NCBI GenBank assembly: GCA_001643675.2
Contig: LSRY02000046.1
Coordinates: 682,001-746,000 of the forward strand
Direction: 5' to 3'
Source of the DNA: Monocercomonoides exilis
Lineage: Eukaryota > Preaxostyla > Oxymonadida > Polymastigidae
Length of the DNA stretch: 64,000 nt
Made by a program: the position numbers and the translations under genes. Positions 50,192 to 64,000 of this stretch are shown here, piece after piece (within the stretch, counting starts at the first letter, position 1; each line of letters begins with the position of its first letter). The notes beneath the pieces are model-generated. The model did not search any database. It saw only the letters and a program-made list of their open reading frames with translations, and was not told the DNA's origin.

Positions 50192-53100
50192 ATGGATACG
50201 TCTCCGCAATCAGTAAGAGATGATCCCTTGCAACTTCCTTATTTATTGCTGGAGGCTAAGTTTCCACCCTTTTATCCATATTACAATTCTTCAATTGAAC
50301 AAACTCGGTGCCCAACCTGCGAACAAGAATTCACATCGAAAAATTCAAGCAAAATTTGTTGCTTGTGCAATAGGCAAATTTGTGAAAAGTTTGGATCCAT
50401 ATCTTAAACTTTTGTATTTAAAAGGAATTTTGATGATTTTAAAATAACTTCTTTTCTCAGTTGCTTGAAGCATAGCAGCGTCCATATGGGTAAAACTTCA
50501 AATAATGTTTGTCCTACATGCTGGATTGTTTATTGTTGTGGTGTGCAGAAGCAATATTCTTTTTTATTGACAAAATCAATATTAAATTTTATTTTTTTAA
50601 GGAGCCTTTTCTCAAGTGAAGCCTCCTCAAAGAATCGCTCACATACTTGCAATTGCTCAAATGACTCAAACTTTAGAAGTCTTGTCAAATGCCATTAGAG
50701 CACTTCTTTATTTTTTCAAAGCTTCAATTTTCACGCCTGATTTATCAACTTCTTCTTTACCAAAAAGGTCTGATGCTATTGATTCACGTTCTTCAAAAGG
50801 AGCTTCTACATCGCGCTTTTCTTCGTCGCTTCCTCACGAGCAATATCTTGAATTCGAGAAGCTTCTGAATTTGTACTTTGAAGGAACACAGAAAAAGTTG
50901 CTATCGAGTAAAAATGAAATTTCAGAAAAGCAAAATGCACAAGCTGTTGTTGCAATTTTTGGAGGGACGATTGCAGGCACTGATTCGCTCACCCCGATCA
51001 TTATATCTGAAGGGAAAGCGTGTTCTGGAGCACAGCCAAGCAATTCCAATAAAATTAATGGCAGTTATTCAACACTCTCAGATAATGTGATTCTCCCTCC
51101 AATAGCTCCTATTTCTTCCAGCTCAATCATCTCAGCCGAATTATCCATGGCCAAACCAAAACCTTCTTTTCCCTCTTCTTTCGACCCAGCCACGCGCAAA
51201 CAGAATGCTTCTTCTTCTTTCCCCACTTCATATTCTCACGCCTTCCAACTCCAAAAAACCGCTGCTCGCCCGCCCACACCCACAACACCCGGTTTCGAGG
51301 CATCGTATCCTTCTTCATCGTCTGTGCCTCTGCAGCCATCTTCGTCTTCGTCTTCTTCTTCCTCTTCGACTCCCTTCTTCTCTCCGGCAATGGCAGCTAT
51401 TTCACAGACATCTTCTGTTCTTGTCTCTAATTCTGGTCAAACATCTTCTTCTTCCTCATCTTCCTCTTCTTCCTCTTCCTTCGCAACTGGTCCAATCACT
51501 TCGCACAACAACTTCTTCTTCCGCTTCCCTCCGCCAGTCAAAAGCATCCCCCTCATTTCACAGCCTGCTCTCTCTGCCATTTCATCTGCTTCTGTTCTTC
51601 AGAGCACTTCTTCTCCATCTTCTTCCTCTTCCTCTTCCTCTTCTTCTTCCTCTTCTTCCACTTCACAATCTTCTTCTTCCTCCTCTGACCCTGCCTTCGG
51701 ATCCCACAAGCTCCAGTCTGTGTTCACCAAAGAGCTTCAGTCTCTTCTCTTCCCAAACTCCAACCAGGACGTCAAGAGCGCCTACCAATCCACCGTCACC
51801 CTCCATTCAGATGCTAATAATAACACAGGGTCATCATCATCTTCTTCTTCTGTACCTCAAATGTACAGTGCACGCAGCCACACCCGCTTTGGGGAGCAGA
51901 TCAGCAGCGCTAGAAAAAAAGAGTTGAACGGGAAAGAAGAAACCAACAGCGAAAGAAGCGACGGCTTCGGCCTCTTTTCAGAGCTGCTGTTCACCCGCTT
52001 CGTTTCCCTCTGCTCGTTCTGTGTGAAAAACAACGTTGAATTCTTTTCTTCTCTTCTGCTTCTTTCTCTGGCGTTCTCCTTAGCCCGACACGACGTCATC
52101 AAGGCGTTCATATCAGACGAGTGGGTGGCTGTGCGTGTGGCTCGTAAACAGACCTCGGATGCTTCTGTTATTGGCTCTCCGCACAAAACGGATGAAAATA
52201 ACAGACATTATTCGATTTCTCCGTTCTTCCACATCCTCCCGTGGCTGCTGAAACAGTCAATTTATGCAGATATTTCACCTTTTTCATCATCGTCATCATC
52301 ATCATCATCATCTTCTTCTTCTTCTTCCTCATCCCTTCCCACCTTCCCCTTCAACACTCTTGAGCTGTCCTATTTGTCCTCTTCCATCATCTCCGCTCTC
52401 CTCAAAGTCGCCAACGTCTCCTCCATCGCCGTCACCATCCAACAGAGCGAGGCGCTGAGCTTGCCGCAGACACACAACAAGTCCCTTTCTGCATTGTCTT
52501 CCATTCTCCACCCGTTTTTCGTGCTGGAGGCGCCGACCGCGCTGAACTTGTGCATTTTGCATTGCCTCAGGCTGCAGATTGCGCTGATGACGATGGCAAA
52601 CACGATGAATGCGAATAATAATTCTTCTGCTTTTTCTGCTTTTTCTGGTTTTTCTTCTTCTTCTTCTACTTCTTCTTCTTTGGCTTCTATTATGCCTCCA
52701 TCTCACCAGCATTCTCTTTCTCCTCCTGCGTTCTCGATGTATTCCATGCAACCTTCATCATCATCATCTTCTTCTTCTTCTTCTTCTTCCTCTTTTTCTT
52801 CCCTTTCAAACCCATTCTCCTCTTCTTCCTCTTCTTCCTCTTCTTCCTCCTCCTCTTTTCTTCCTCCTCTTTCCTCCTTCCTCTCTCTCTCTCCTTCCCC
52901 TTTCTTCTCCTTCATCTTCTCCAGATGCCTTGCCCGTATCACTTCAGAAATAGCCACCCCTGGTTCTTCTCTCAGTGCATTTCTTACAAACAACAGTTCG
53001 CTCTCCGTTTCTTATGTGAGGAAAATGAGTTTTCCTTTTGCCTCGTTTGTGAAGTTTTGCGAGGAGGTGTTTGTGAATGGAAGATGCGGGGTGATTGTGG

Positions 53101-56100
53101 GGTATAACAATAGAAGCAGTTGTGGTTGCTTTAAGGGTTATGGAGGAGGAGGAGGAGGAGGAGGAGGAGGAGGGAATTTAAATAATTCTTCTTCTTCTTC
53201 TACTTCTTCTTCTACTTCTTCTTCTTCTTCTTCTTCTTCTTCGTCTTTTCACATTTCTTCTCGTTTTATCTATTTGATGGAGCCAGATTTCATTTCTCTC
53301 TGTTATGCACTGCTTTCCTTCATCACTGAGCTTAATCGCTCTTCTTTTGATTTGTTTTCTGTTCCTGATACTTCTTCTTCTTCATTCTCTTCTTCCACCT
53401 CTTCTTCCTCCTCCTCCTCTTTCTCTTTCTCTTCCTCTTCCTCTTCCTCTTCAAACATCCCCTCCCACATTCTCCGCCTTAACTCCACTTTATCCTTGTT
53501 CCTTCCTCAGTTTCTGATTGACCTCGTTTCCTCTATCGATTCTATGATAACACTCAGCAAATGCACTTCTCATAGAAAACATTCAAGAAAAGGGAAGATG
53601 AATGTGAAAGAAGAAATTAAAGAAGAAGAAGAGGAGGAAGATAAAGATGAAGGAAGAGAAGAAGAAGAAGAATATGATGATGATGAAGTGGGGCTGTTTG
53701 CCAGTAGAGACAAGATGATAGAGAGAATTATGCAAAGAAATAAATCATCTTCATCGTTGTCATCATCATCATCATCATCTTCTTCTTCTTCTTCTTCTTC
53801 TGTTGAATGGACAATTGAAACTTCATCAAATAAGAACAATAACAACAACAATAATAATAAACCCCCAAACCAGAAAGAACACACAAAGAAATCATCATTC
53901 CATCCATCAGCTGTTTTATTCCCTCCCTTTTTGCACTTTTCTTCTCAATCCGATTTCGCTTCAATCGAAAAATTTGCATGTGCCAATCAAACTGCCTTTT
54001 ATTCCCAGTCATTTTTCGATTTTGCACAGGATTCCACTGAAATAAATACAATTGACTCGTTTTTTCTCTCTTCTTTTCGAGTGAAACTTGTCTCAGACAA
54101 AGTTTATCTGCCTCTTCTTTCAACCATTGCAGACGAAGCAAACCGGCTGCTGTATTGCTTCTTCTACGATGAGCTGTTATCTCCACTGCCCCTGAGGGAG
54201 AAAGGGAAAGAAGGAGATTATTCACTCAATGGAGTTAATAGTAGATGCTCAACTGCTTCTTCTGCTACTGCTGCTTCTTCTTCTTCTTCATTAAACAAAT
54301 CAGTTTCTTCCTCTTCTCTCCCTTCTTCTTCCTCTTCCTCTTCTTCCTCTTCTTCTTCCTCTTCTTCTTCCTCTTCCTCTTCCTCTTCCTCTTCCTCTTC
54401 ATCCTCTCCTTCTCCTTCTCCTTCTTCTTCTTCTTCCACCCGCCTTCCTTCTCCCATCACCGACACCTCCACCTCTTTCCTCTTCTCCCCCGACATCATC
54501 GTCCCTCCTCCTTCTCCCGATTACTCTGCCTCCGTCTCTTCTCCCATCACATCTTACCCGCCTCCCTGCGACCCTCCTCCTCCTCCTTCTCTTCCTCCTT
54601 CTTTCCCTCTTTCTCATCTGCCTCCTGCCATCACAAAACTCACTGCTCGTGTTGGGATATCCATAGGCGTTGATGATGAATGTAGAAGCAGCAGTAACAA
54701 TGGTGGAGTCATATTTGAGAGAGAGAGAAAGAGAAGAAGAGAGATTTCACAGCTCCACAACCGATTGATTTTTTTCTTCAGATTTTTGAACGAAGCGCTC
54801 AGCAAATCGGATGTGGCACGCAACATGGCGTATTGGATGCATATTGTTCTTTCTCTATTCTCACTCATCTTTCCTTCTTTGTTTTTGAGAGAGAATTTAG
54901 TCATATGCAATAATAATAATAACAACAATGGTGGTGATTGTGGTGGAGAAGGAAGAGGAAGAGAAGGAGATGGCATTTATTCCCTCACATTAGCCAGCAA
55001 AGCTCAATATGATTCACAAAGAGGTCTGTTTAATCTTCCTCTTTCGTCTCTCCTGCAGAAGTTTCACTCACAAAACGGATTTTCTATTCAACAAAGAACG
55101 AATGAAACAGAAATCGCATTCGAAAGAGAAAACGAAATTAAAAGCAATTCGTTTTTCCCTTCCTTTTTCACTAATTGTGCAAAAGAATGCGAAAATAATG
55201 AGTCTTTTCATTTGAATAACATTTCTTCTTCTGTTTTGTTCACTCTTCCCACAGACGCCCCTGCTCTTTCATTTGGCCCCACAAAATGTTGTTCTTCAGA
55301 AACTTTGCATCTTCCAGTGCAATTCACACCTTTGGATGACGATGATGGAGAAGGAGAAGAAGAAGAAGAGAATCTTGAAGAGAAAGATCAGAATGCGTTT
55401 GTTTCAACCTCTTCTTCTTCTCTTACTTCTTCTTCTTCTTCTTTCCATCTCCCCGAGTTAATACCCCCCGACTCCTCTTCCCCTCTCCCTCCCGTCTTCA
55501 TCCGCGAAGCAGGTCTTCTTCTGAAGCGCCTTCTTCTCCTTCCAGACATCCAAAGCAACCTCTCCATGTTCCTCTTGAAGTACATCACACTCAACATCAT
55601 CGACCGCTCGGGTTTGTGGGGCAACACAAAAGATGCAGATGAATTGGAGGAGGAAGACGAGGCAAAGTGGAAGAGGCTGAAGGAAGAGCCGGAACCGACG
55701 CCGTTTTGGGTGTATGCAGAGAAGACGTCGAAGATGCTGGTAGAGAGAAGAGGAAAGGGAGAAGGAGAGGACGGAGAAATAGAAAAATCCGGAGAAATTG
55801 GAGAAGGAAAAGAAGAAGGCAGTTCATCTTCTTCTGTGCGTATGATAGATGGTACACTTGGTTTCACTTCTCCTTCTGTTCTTTCTTCATTCGCAAAAGT
55901 GAACACTTCCAATCCTCAAGCTTCAAAGCCATGCTCTTTACTAATATGTGCTTCGACTCCATCGTTAGCATCATTATCACCTTCATCATCATCGTCATCA
56001 TCATCTTCTTCTTTATCAATCGAAGATGATTCAATAACCGAATTCCGCACAGCCGAAGACTCAGAAGCAGCTCTTCTGCAGCGTCTGGCATTGAACGAAC

Positions 56101-59100
56101 TTGACTCCCGTCTCTCAGATGCAGAACGAAGGTGGATTTATCACTCCAACTTAACCTCTGCACTTGGGTGTTCTGCACTTCCTGTTGTGTCACCTTCTTC
56201 TCTTCTCATTCCGGGCACCCAAATCCACTCATTTCCTGCGCCTTCTGTCTCCTTCTCTCTATTTCCCCCCACCGCCTCTCCAGCGCGTGTGCGAAAGGTG
56301 ATATTTGACGAAGTGATCAGTGTTGTGTTCCACAGAGCAGAGAAGAGAAGGGCAGAGCTGATTGAGCTGATGAACTTCCTGTTTGTGGAGTCGCTGCAGA
56401 GAGTAGAGCAGACACAGCCAATGAAAGGGTATGCCGTGATGTGTGTGCTAAAGGCAATCCTGTCAGAAAGAGAAAGATTAAAACAGTTTGTGACCCTCCA
56501 CGTTCGCAGCTGTCTTTTTCTCATCTGCACATTCTGTGGGAACAGCAACAGCCACCTCAGCTCTGCTGCCACAGACGTCCTTGCCTCTTTCTTCAGCGGC
56601 GGCGACAGCATCGACGACCCTGACATCACAGGAGCGAAATGGGCAAAAGAATGCTTGCGCATCAGCTCCCCCACTGTCCAGCACGCTGCTTTGCTCGCCC
56701 TCAACCGCCTGGCTGAAACACACCCGCCCTCAAAGTACTTCGACTTGTGGAACCCGATCTTTCCTGAGCTGCTGAATGCAGAGCAGATGAAGAGGTACTG
56801 CGAGGTCGACCGCTCGCTCGCTGCCTCGCTTGTCGCGCTGTTTGCGTCGTCTGCCGTCAGCTTTGAGCACATCTCAGTTGCAATGCCTCGCATGCTCCCT
56901 TTATTGGGCATCCCAAACACAGCTCTTCAGACAACTGTCCTGCAGATCCTGTTGGAGGCAGCGAAGAGGGGAGAAAGCGAGCGTCTGTCGTTAGATTCCC
57001 TCAGAGCCATCGAGTGGGCGTCGGCAGGGCTGAGATCTGTTCCCGATGAGCTTATCTTTGGCGCCCTGCAGTTCTTTGTGGTGATGCTGGGCACGATACA
57101 CAACCGGCCTGATGCTGACAGCGCCATCACTTCTATCACAAGAAGGAGGGAATATAATGGAGTGCGCTTTGGCTGCCCCTGCGAAATGCTGGCGGTGAAG
57201 ATGTACTCGTTCACGTTCGAGTCGATGCTGAAGCTGATCAACCCGCTCACACACACGCCACGCACAGTCTCTTTGGCTGTCGCTTGCATTTCGGCCTTTG
57301 CTGAACTGGGATTTGGGGCAGAGGACGTGATGGAAGACAGGATTGCGCTGCAGCTGTATCAGAAACCGGAGGAAAGGGCGTCGTTTTTCTTTTCTCCGGC
57401 TTCTTCTCCTGGTGGGAGCGGGAGTGGAAGTGGAAGAATCGCATCAGCAGCAAATGCAATGGAAGCAATGTATTCTTCTTCTTCCTCTCCCTTTTACTCC
57501 CCCTCTTCATATTCCTCTTCCGACCAAAAACTCCCCTTCGACTCCGGCACCTGCTTCATCCGCCTTCTCATTTCCCTCTTTTTCACCAAGTTCCCTTCCC
57601 TCACCTCTCTCTCTTCCCTCTCCTCCACCAGCCCCAACGCCTACCTCCGCCTCTACCCAACCCCTCCTCTCGTCCACGCCTCCCGCGCCTTAACCCACTT
57701 TGCCAAGCAAGACAGACGCATAGCACATTCTTTGTCTTCTATCAGAATCAGTTTCCCCTCCTGGCCTTCCACACATATCTTGCTCTCTTCTGTTGTTCCG
57801 CAGCTGCTGGAGACGATGGAGGGAATTAACTTGGCGAATGTGCTGAGGTTTGTGGCGGTTGTGTGTGAGATTAGCAGGGCTTTTAGAAAGCAGCTGGTGG
57901 AGATGGATATCTTTGGAATTGTGCTGAAGATGATTCGAATGGGAGGAGAGGCGTTTGTGAGGAAGAGGAAAGAGGAAGGAGAAGAAGAAGGAAGCAACAA
58001 AGAAGTGGATGATAATAATAAAGAAGGTGATATAAGAGAAACTTCCGTAGATTCAGATAGAAAGCACGTATTCAGCCCAAGTCCGCTATCTCCTTCGAAT
58101 TTTGCTCAAAACAATGCAACTTCAGAAAATAATCCCTTCATCGCCCCGATCGCTTCCCCAACGCCTCCAGAACTAATTCCTGCAGACATCAAAAGCAGCC
58201 TAAATAGGAAGCATATAACACCGCTGGATTCTGAAGAGGCAGAAAATGAAGAGGATGAAGAAGATAATGACAACGATAATGATGAAGGTAGTTCAAACGA
58301 AAGAGAAGAAAGAGATGATATTGAAATTGAAAATGAGGGAGAAAGAGAAAGAAGTTTAGAAGAAGAAGAAGAAGTTGAGAATATCAGCAGACAAAGCAGA
58401 AGAGGAGAAAGAAGAGAGGAAAGAAGAGCGATCACTGCCGCATCGCGGAATTCTCGTCGGAGTGTGCAGACAGCCAACCGATCAGTCGATGCGTTCTCAA
58501 CAGCCTCAGCTGCTGCTGGCACACTCAATGCCTCATTCTCTGCTGCTTCCTCTTCTGCTTCAACTTCATCATCATCTTCTTCTTCTTCTCTCTCCTCTTC
58601 TTCCTCTTCTCCTTCATTGCTTTCGTCCTCCTCTTCTTCATCTTCTATAACCCCACAAACTTCTTCTTGTTCTTCCACAAAGAAAGTTGAGCTTAAACTG
58701 ACAAAAACATACCGCCCGCCTCGTCCCGAGCTCTTCTTCCTCAAAACATCCAAGTGGATTGACTATTATCTCATAAGACTGCTGGAAAGCCTAATCGACA
58801 ACGATACTTTTGACAAGCTTGTCAATTTCAAAGAGAAAAATTCTCCTTCTGGTTCTTCTGCTTCTGCTTCTGCTTCTTCTTCTTCTTCTTCAATGAACAA
58901 CACAGCACAAAACTTTGGTGAGTCTGGCTCTGCTGTAGAATATGTGCTTTCTGAAGAGTTTCCTCATTTCTGGATAATCAAGCAAGGAATGCGCAGCCCA
59001 GTAGCGATGATACAGAGAGCCACCCAAAGACTGCTTGTGAAATTGTGTCTGGTCGCATTTGTGAAAGATGTTTCGAATAAAAAATTAGAATTTAATTCTT

Positions 59101-62100
59101 CTTCTTCTTCTGCCTTCTCCCAAACCTCCTCTCAACCTTCCACCCAGACCCCTTCTGACACCAAAACAAGTCCTTCCTCTTCTTTCTTCAGTGACCCATC
59201 CACCCGCCGCACATTCTACTCGTATCTCTTCATGCTCCGTGACCAGCGCGGCTCCCTCGCCATCTCCGCTCAGTCAAACAGCCAAGCACAGCTTCCACAG
59301 CTCAATCAAATGACACAAACGACACAAGTTAATCATCTTAATCAACCGAATCAGTTTTCTCAATCCAATCAGCTCAATCAATCTAGTCAATACACTCCTC
59401 TTACTCAATTCACACCTCAAACACAGAACGCGACTGCAGCTGATGGCTCCCTCATCCCCAGTGCTCCCATTCCCGATGGCGGTCGCATCTACCTCGAGTC
59501 CTTCCCTCTCCTCCCTCCCACAAAATCCCCCTTCGACTGCCTCCCTCCTTCTGCAAACATCTCATACACTCTGAGAGACACATGCCACAAGCTGGGTGAG
59601 GCGCTGGCTGAGCACTTGAATGCCATTTATTCCCTCTGTTCTCGCTTCATCGGTGCTGGCAGCGCCCCCTCGGGTGTAGCGATGGAAGCAGCGCAGACAG
59701 AAATTTCCTCGTTCTGCGAGCAGGAGAATTCGCTCCGCCTGTCAATCAGCCAGCTCATGAGCAGAACTGGCACACAGGGAAGCATCAACGCAGCTGCTAT
59801 GGCTGCTTCTTCTTCTTCTTCTTCGGCATCTGTTTCTTCTTCTTCTATTTCTCCGAGAGGCGGAGTATCTTCCGTGCTGGGTGCAGGTGACGGTGCACAA
59901 TGGATCCTCCGGCGCGAAGAGCTGGCAGAGGCGCTTATTCTGGTGCCTAACATTATGTCTGCCCTCTCCCAGCTGCTTCTGTCTCCTCTCTGTTCCATCC
60001 GCTTCCGCGTCGAAATCGCAAAGTTGGTGTTTATTCTGACAGAGAAATCAGATTTTGGGCGGCGTAGTGTGGAAGAGTACTGTCTGAGGATGATCTGCTG
60101 TGCGTCTGACATCTTCAACATCAACAGCCCCGCCACGTCTGCCTACCAGGCGATCCGCATTCCCCCCGCCAGCAACATGCCGCTCTATCAGATGCTGTAC
60201 GACTCGGTGCACCGCATCGACTCAGACGCTGATGCTGGCAATCTCTCAGGCGCAAGACAAACACAGTCAGTGGCTCAGCTGCTGATCTCGCTGAAGAGGC
60301 ACGCTGCTTCCACAAGGCAGGCCATCGCAGCGAAGATGAGAGAGGCGGCTGAGGCGCAGAATCCGAAGAGAAGAGAAGACGCGAAGGAGAGCGGGGGCGC
60401 GTCGTCTTCTGCAGATAAAATGAAAGGCAGCTCATCAACAATGAACTCATCATCATCAGCATCAGCATTAGCAATCCCCAATGCCTCCTCCCTCACCCCA
60501 TTCCCTGTATGCATTCCTCCTCCGTGTCTGCTGGACCGCCCTCCTCCTCCTTACAACCCATCCACCACGCTCTCCTTCGTGTGCCAGCTGATCTGCCTCA
60601 ACTATCTTTCAGGGAGAGGCGCCTTCGTGAGAGGTGAATGCTCCTTCGGCGGCATCGTGTTTCGCTCGCAGACAGCAAAACTGGCGCTGATGGTGAAAGT
60701 GTTTGCCGGCGCGTCCTTTTTGAACACATCCCTACGCACTGCCCCTCTGCTCCACACGTGCCACGATGCGGGGCTTGAGTCTGGCTCCTTTCTGGTCGCT
60801 CTCTCCTGCCTCGCCTCTCTCGCCAAGCGCGGGTACTCATTCGTCCAAGTGCGCGAGGCAAAAATATTTCCCCTTCTTGTTGCCATGCTCCGCCTCCCTT
60901 CATTACCTGCAGCACTGCCGGCATCAATTGCCAAACAGGCTGCATTTCAGATGCCCTACCCGATGGTTGTACCCACACACGAGCGCTGCTTCCTAGCGGC
61001 GGTGTGCATCGGCCACTTCTGCCTCCTCGACGCTGCAAATGCGAAGTGCGTGGCCGCTAACCCTTTCTTCTTCCACAACATCCTCCACATTTTGGCTGTC
61101 CCGGCCTCTTCTCTTGCTTACTTTGCTGTTCCCACCTCAGTCCGCACAGCGCTTCTGTTTGCGCTCCATTCGGTCTGCTCCATCGACACCTCTGCAGCAA
61201 TGATGATGATGAGGGCGGTGCCAATGGCAAAGACGATATTGCACAGCTGCTTGTTCACGGCAGCTCAGCACGAGATGGCAATTATGGGAGATGCGATGCT
61301 GCAGACGGGAAATCAGATGGAGATGCTGCAGCCTTCATCATCATCATCATCTTCTTCTTCTTCTTCTTCTTCTTCAGTCCAGCAAGGCACATTGAAATCT
61401 GGCAGCTCATTCTGGTTTGACAGATTAGGGCTGCTTGTGAAGGGTGAGATGCCATCGCCGTTTCAGCCAATTGCGAGAGCATACGCGCTTCGTGTGCTGA
61501 CTCTTGCAATGCTTGCTTCTGATGCTCAGCTTTCATATGGCAAGCAAACGAGGTCGAATAACTGTTTAGGTCAATCATCGAATGCGAATGTTGAAAGGGA
61601 TAATGAAATGGCTCAGAGAATGGAATCTACTCAACAAACAGAAAGAGCTAGTGTTTCAGCTGTTGCTAGCTCTGCCTCTTTTCCAATTGTGCAAGGGATT
61701 TCATCATACAAATCATCTTCTCAGCTTCCTCTGCTTTCATTTCCAGAAATTGTCGATATGTTTCCGCTCAAAACACAGCCGCCGGCTCCTCAGCAGGCAA
61801 TATTACCTCCATCGCCTCTATTCAACTCCCCTCATTTAGACTTCTTCACATACCCTCGTGTGTTGCACAGAACACTTTCGTTGTTCAACACAACTGGCAA
61901 CAAAAACACGAAACAGCTGTTGAAAGCAGCAAATGTGTTCCTTCGCTTGTCTTTCACTCGAATTCTGTCAGAAAACATGTCAAAAGCAATTCTTGAGTTT
62001 CCAGATACAAGCACAGAAAAATCATCGACTCCGCAATTACAACAACCCCAACCATCATCAACAGCATGCTATGCATCGCTTCCTGGCTTCTGGCCACGTG

Positions 62101-64000
62101 AGTCTCTTCCCCACACGATGTTCATTCCCGAAGATCGTTTCCAGTCATTTATCAGCAAGTTGGATACGCCTTCATCTTCTTTGACACAAAATGAGCTTGG
62201 AACACTTCCTCAGCACACGCCGAACACAATGTATCCTATTTTGAGTACAATCAGTGTAAATAGCATGAATACGGGTGGGAAAGAGGAAGGGCTGAAGAGA
62301 GAGATGAAGATGTTGAACAGCAGCGAGCAGCAAAAATGGCTGAGTAAACACGCAAGAGAGTACAAGTCATATACGTGGTTCTTTGACAAGTGGATGGAGA
62401 AAGTGCGAACGGGGAAACAGACGAAGGAGAGTGACGAAGGGTGCTGGAACATCCTGTACCGCCTGGCGCTGGACACGAAAGAGAGCGAGATGCTACGGAG
62501 CCTTCTCGACATCGCCCAGCGCCCATCCGCTCTGAATGAAGACAACAGTGCAAGCAGCGGACTGAGGAATGGCATAGAACTGTTAGCTCAGGTGGTGGGG
62601 ACTGCAGGGGCAGCAGAGGAGATTGTGGCGATGGGGTCGTATGTGATGGTGAACTATTGTGAAGGGCTGGGGAAGAAAGAATTCACGATCGTTACACATG
62701 ATGGATACAAATATGAGAGTCGAACTGATTGGTATGATGAAGATTATCAATTCTTTTTATTCAAAAGTTAACTTCTTTTATTTCTTGAAATAAATATTCT
62801 ATTTTGTGAATTCAAACATTATCCTAATTTGAAAAATCAATTTAATTATTTTTTTTCAATATTCCAACACCATTGAATTTTCTTAGCCATCGGAAGAAGA
62901 TCTCCCAATATTCTATGGTCAAGCTGTTCAACCTGATGGCAACTCCCACGCCTGTTCTTCGACTGAATGCATCACGATGCATTCTCGCTCTGACTGACCA
63001 TTCATTGGGGATGCATGCACTGCATGATGAGGGTAACCTCACAACAGTTTTGTATTCAATTGAGAATGATGATGGAGAAACGCTGGACAACTCTGTGTGG
63101 ATTATCGCGAATGCTGCGAAGAATAGTTTGAAGATTTTATGATTATTGAAGAAATGTTAATAAATAATAATAATAATAATAATTTCATGCAATTTTTATT
63201 TGTTATTTGTGTTTTTTTTTTAACTGATATTTGAATTCTTTCATTTTAAGGTGATATTGTAAAAGACATGTTGTATCAACTTGCAGCTGTGCGAGTTCTT
63301 CTCCGCCTTTTGACTCCATTCACTCCATCATCAGATCACTTTTCAACTTCATTAGAATCACCAACACAATCGCACACTCCGTCATTCCGAGTAGCCTCAT
63401 TATCCTCTTCTTCCTCTTCCTCTTCCTCTTCCTTCTCCTCTCCTCCACACATCTCCATCGACACTTTGAAATATCTCATTCCTTCAGTTACATGTGCACT
63501 GTCCAACCTTGTTTTGAAGCATCATGGCCACAGCCGAGAATTCCTCGAAGCACAAGGCGTTCCCACGCTGCTTGCTGTTCTGAGCAGCCCAGCTGTCTGC
63601 GATGCAGCAAGCGCTGTTTACATCCTCAGCACATTCCACTCTGTTCTCAAGCTGCTCCCAGAGTCCATTGTGCACTTTCAGAAAGGGCTACAGACGAGAG
63701 AAGGAAGAAGGGAGTTCTGCGATATTGTGAGAGGTGTTTGTGGGATTGCTGTATCAGCCTATCCACTGGGAGCACAACGCGGTGGAGAAGCTGATGAAAG
63801 GCTGAAAGTGGTGCTTGGGCGGTGCAAGGCGTTTGAGGAGATGAAGAGAGAGTTTGAGCGGATGGCGATTCCCTCGGAGAAAGAGATTGAATGGGAGATT
63901 GCATCGAGGAAAGAGACGACGGTGTGGAGGAGAGTGAGAGACGGATGGACACGCGAGACAGAGCCAGGTGCAAAGAGAGAGGCCAAAGAGAAGCAGAAGA
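50192..64000 (+). CDS. Giant FYVE-like zinc-finger / armadillo-type protein (3' end beyond window)
   Basis: Exons are 50192-50388, 50461-50540, 50602-62731, 62887-63125 and 63251 to the window end; introns of 61-155 bp keep the frame. Well over 4,400 aa are encoded here. Residues about 40-90, split by two introns, carry four CxxC pairs (CPTC, CCLC, CENC, CPTC), the spacing of a FYVE/FYVE-related finger, but without the HHCR core; lipid binding is therefore uncertain. Next come hundreds of residues of low complexity: Ser runs from TCT/TCC/TCA repeats, a Gly run (about 53140-53172), acidic stretches and an Asn/Gln-rich part (about 59283-59420). Between these lie helical armadillo/HEAT-like blocks (about 56290-57350, 57770-57960, 58960-59080, 59570-60330, 60560-61280, and the last two exons with LNASRCILALTDHSLGMHAL). 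The large exon's end at 62731 (GTATGA donor) was chosen because it keeps phase with HRKKISQYSMVKLF. It is probably a cytosolic scaffold; the orthologue is not recognised. Confidence 0.75.

Overview
This window reads as nuclear DNA of an anaerobic flagellate protist, most likely an oxymonad close to Monocercomonoides. Non-coding DNA is very AT-rich. Introns are short and GT-AG (about 42-151 bp). The standard genetic code fits, because reading frames thousands of codons long end at ordinary stops. There is a paralogous pair from a lineage-typical helical protein family (motif AYQSAW), and there are giant beta-helix surface proteins. The lineage call rests on remembered family resemblance, not on a search.

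Layout. 1-8.7 kb: one member of the helical family (1232-2493), a small MITE, and a pogo/Tc5-like transposase gene. That gene is split by a 2.9-kb element with 222-bp terminal inverted repeats, an 8-bp target duplication and a captured piece of a beta-helix gene. 8.7-21.1 kb (minus): a giant beta-helix, single-pass, kinase-like receptor gene carrying one in-frame TAG. 21.5-24.4 kb: an intron-rich small gene that may be broken, then a tail-anchored protein. 25.3-26.8 kb: the second helical-family gene, with a full three-exon model. 27.5-29.5 kb: a complete pogo-type transposon. 29.8-32.9 kb (minus): an eight-exon CIPK-like protein kinase. 33.2-35.5 kb: a nested transposon cluster containing an intact Merlin (IS1016-like) element. 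36.1-45.3 kb: a second giant beta-helix/kinase-like receptor, interrupted by one in-frame TAA. 46.9-49.7 kb (minus): a WDR44-like WD40 protein. 50.2-64.0 kb: a giant gene with a FYVE-like zinc finger, serine tracts and armadillo-type helices, running off the window end.

How the genes relate. The two giant receptors share architecture: signal peptide, repeated beta-helix modules with a CG...PC motif, one membrane span, and a conserved tail ending in a kinase-like C-lobe. The captured fragment inside the 2.9-kb element comes from the same family, so mobile DNA here has picked up host surface-protein sequence. The CIPK-like kinase and the WDR44-like protein suggest calcium-linked signalling and Rab-linked membrane traffic. 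No operon-like organisation is seen, as expected for a eukaryote.
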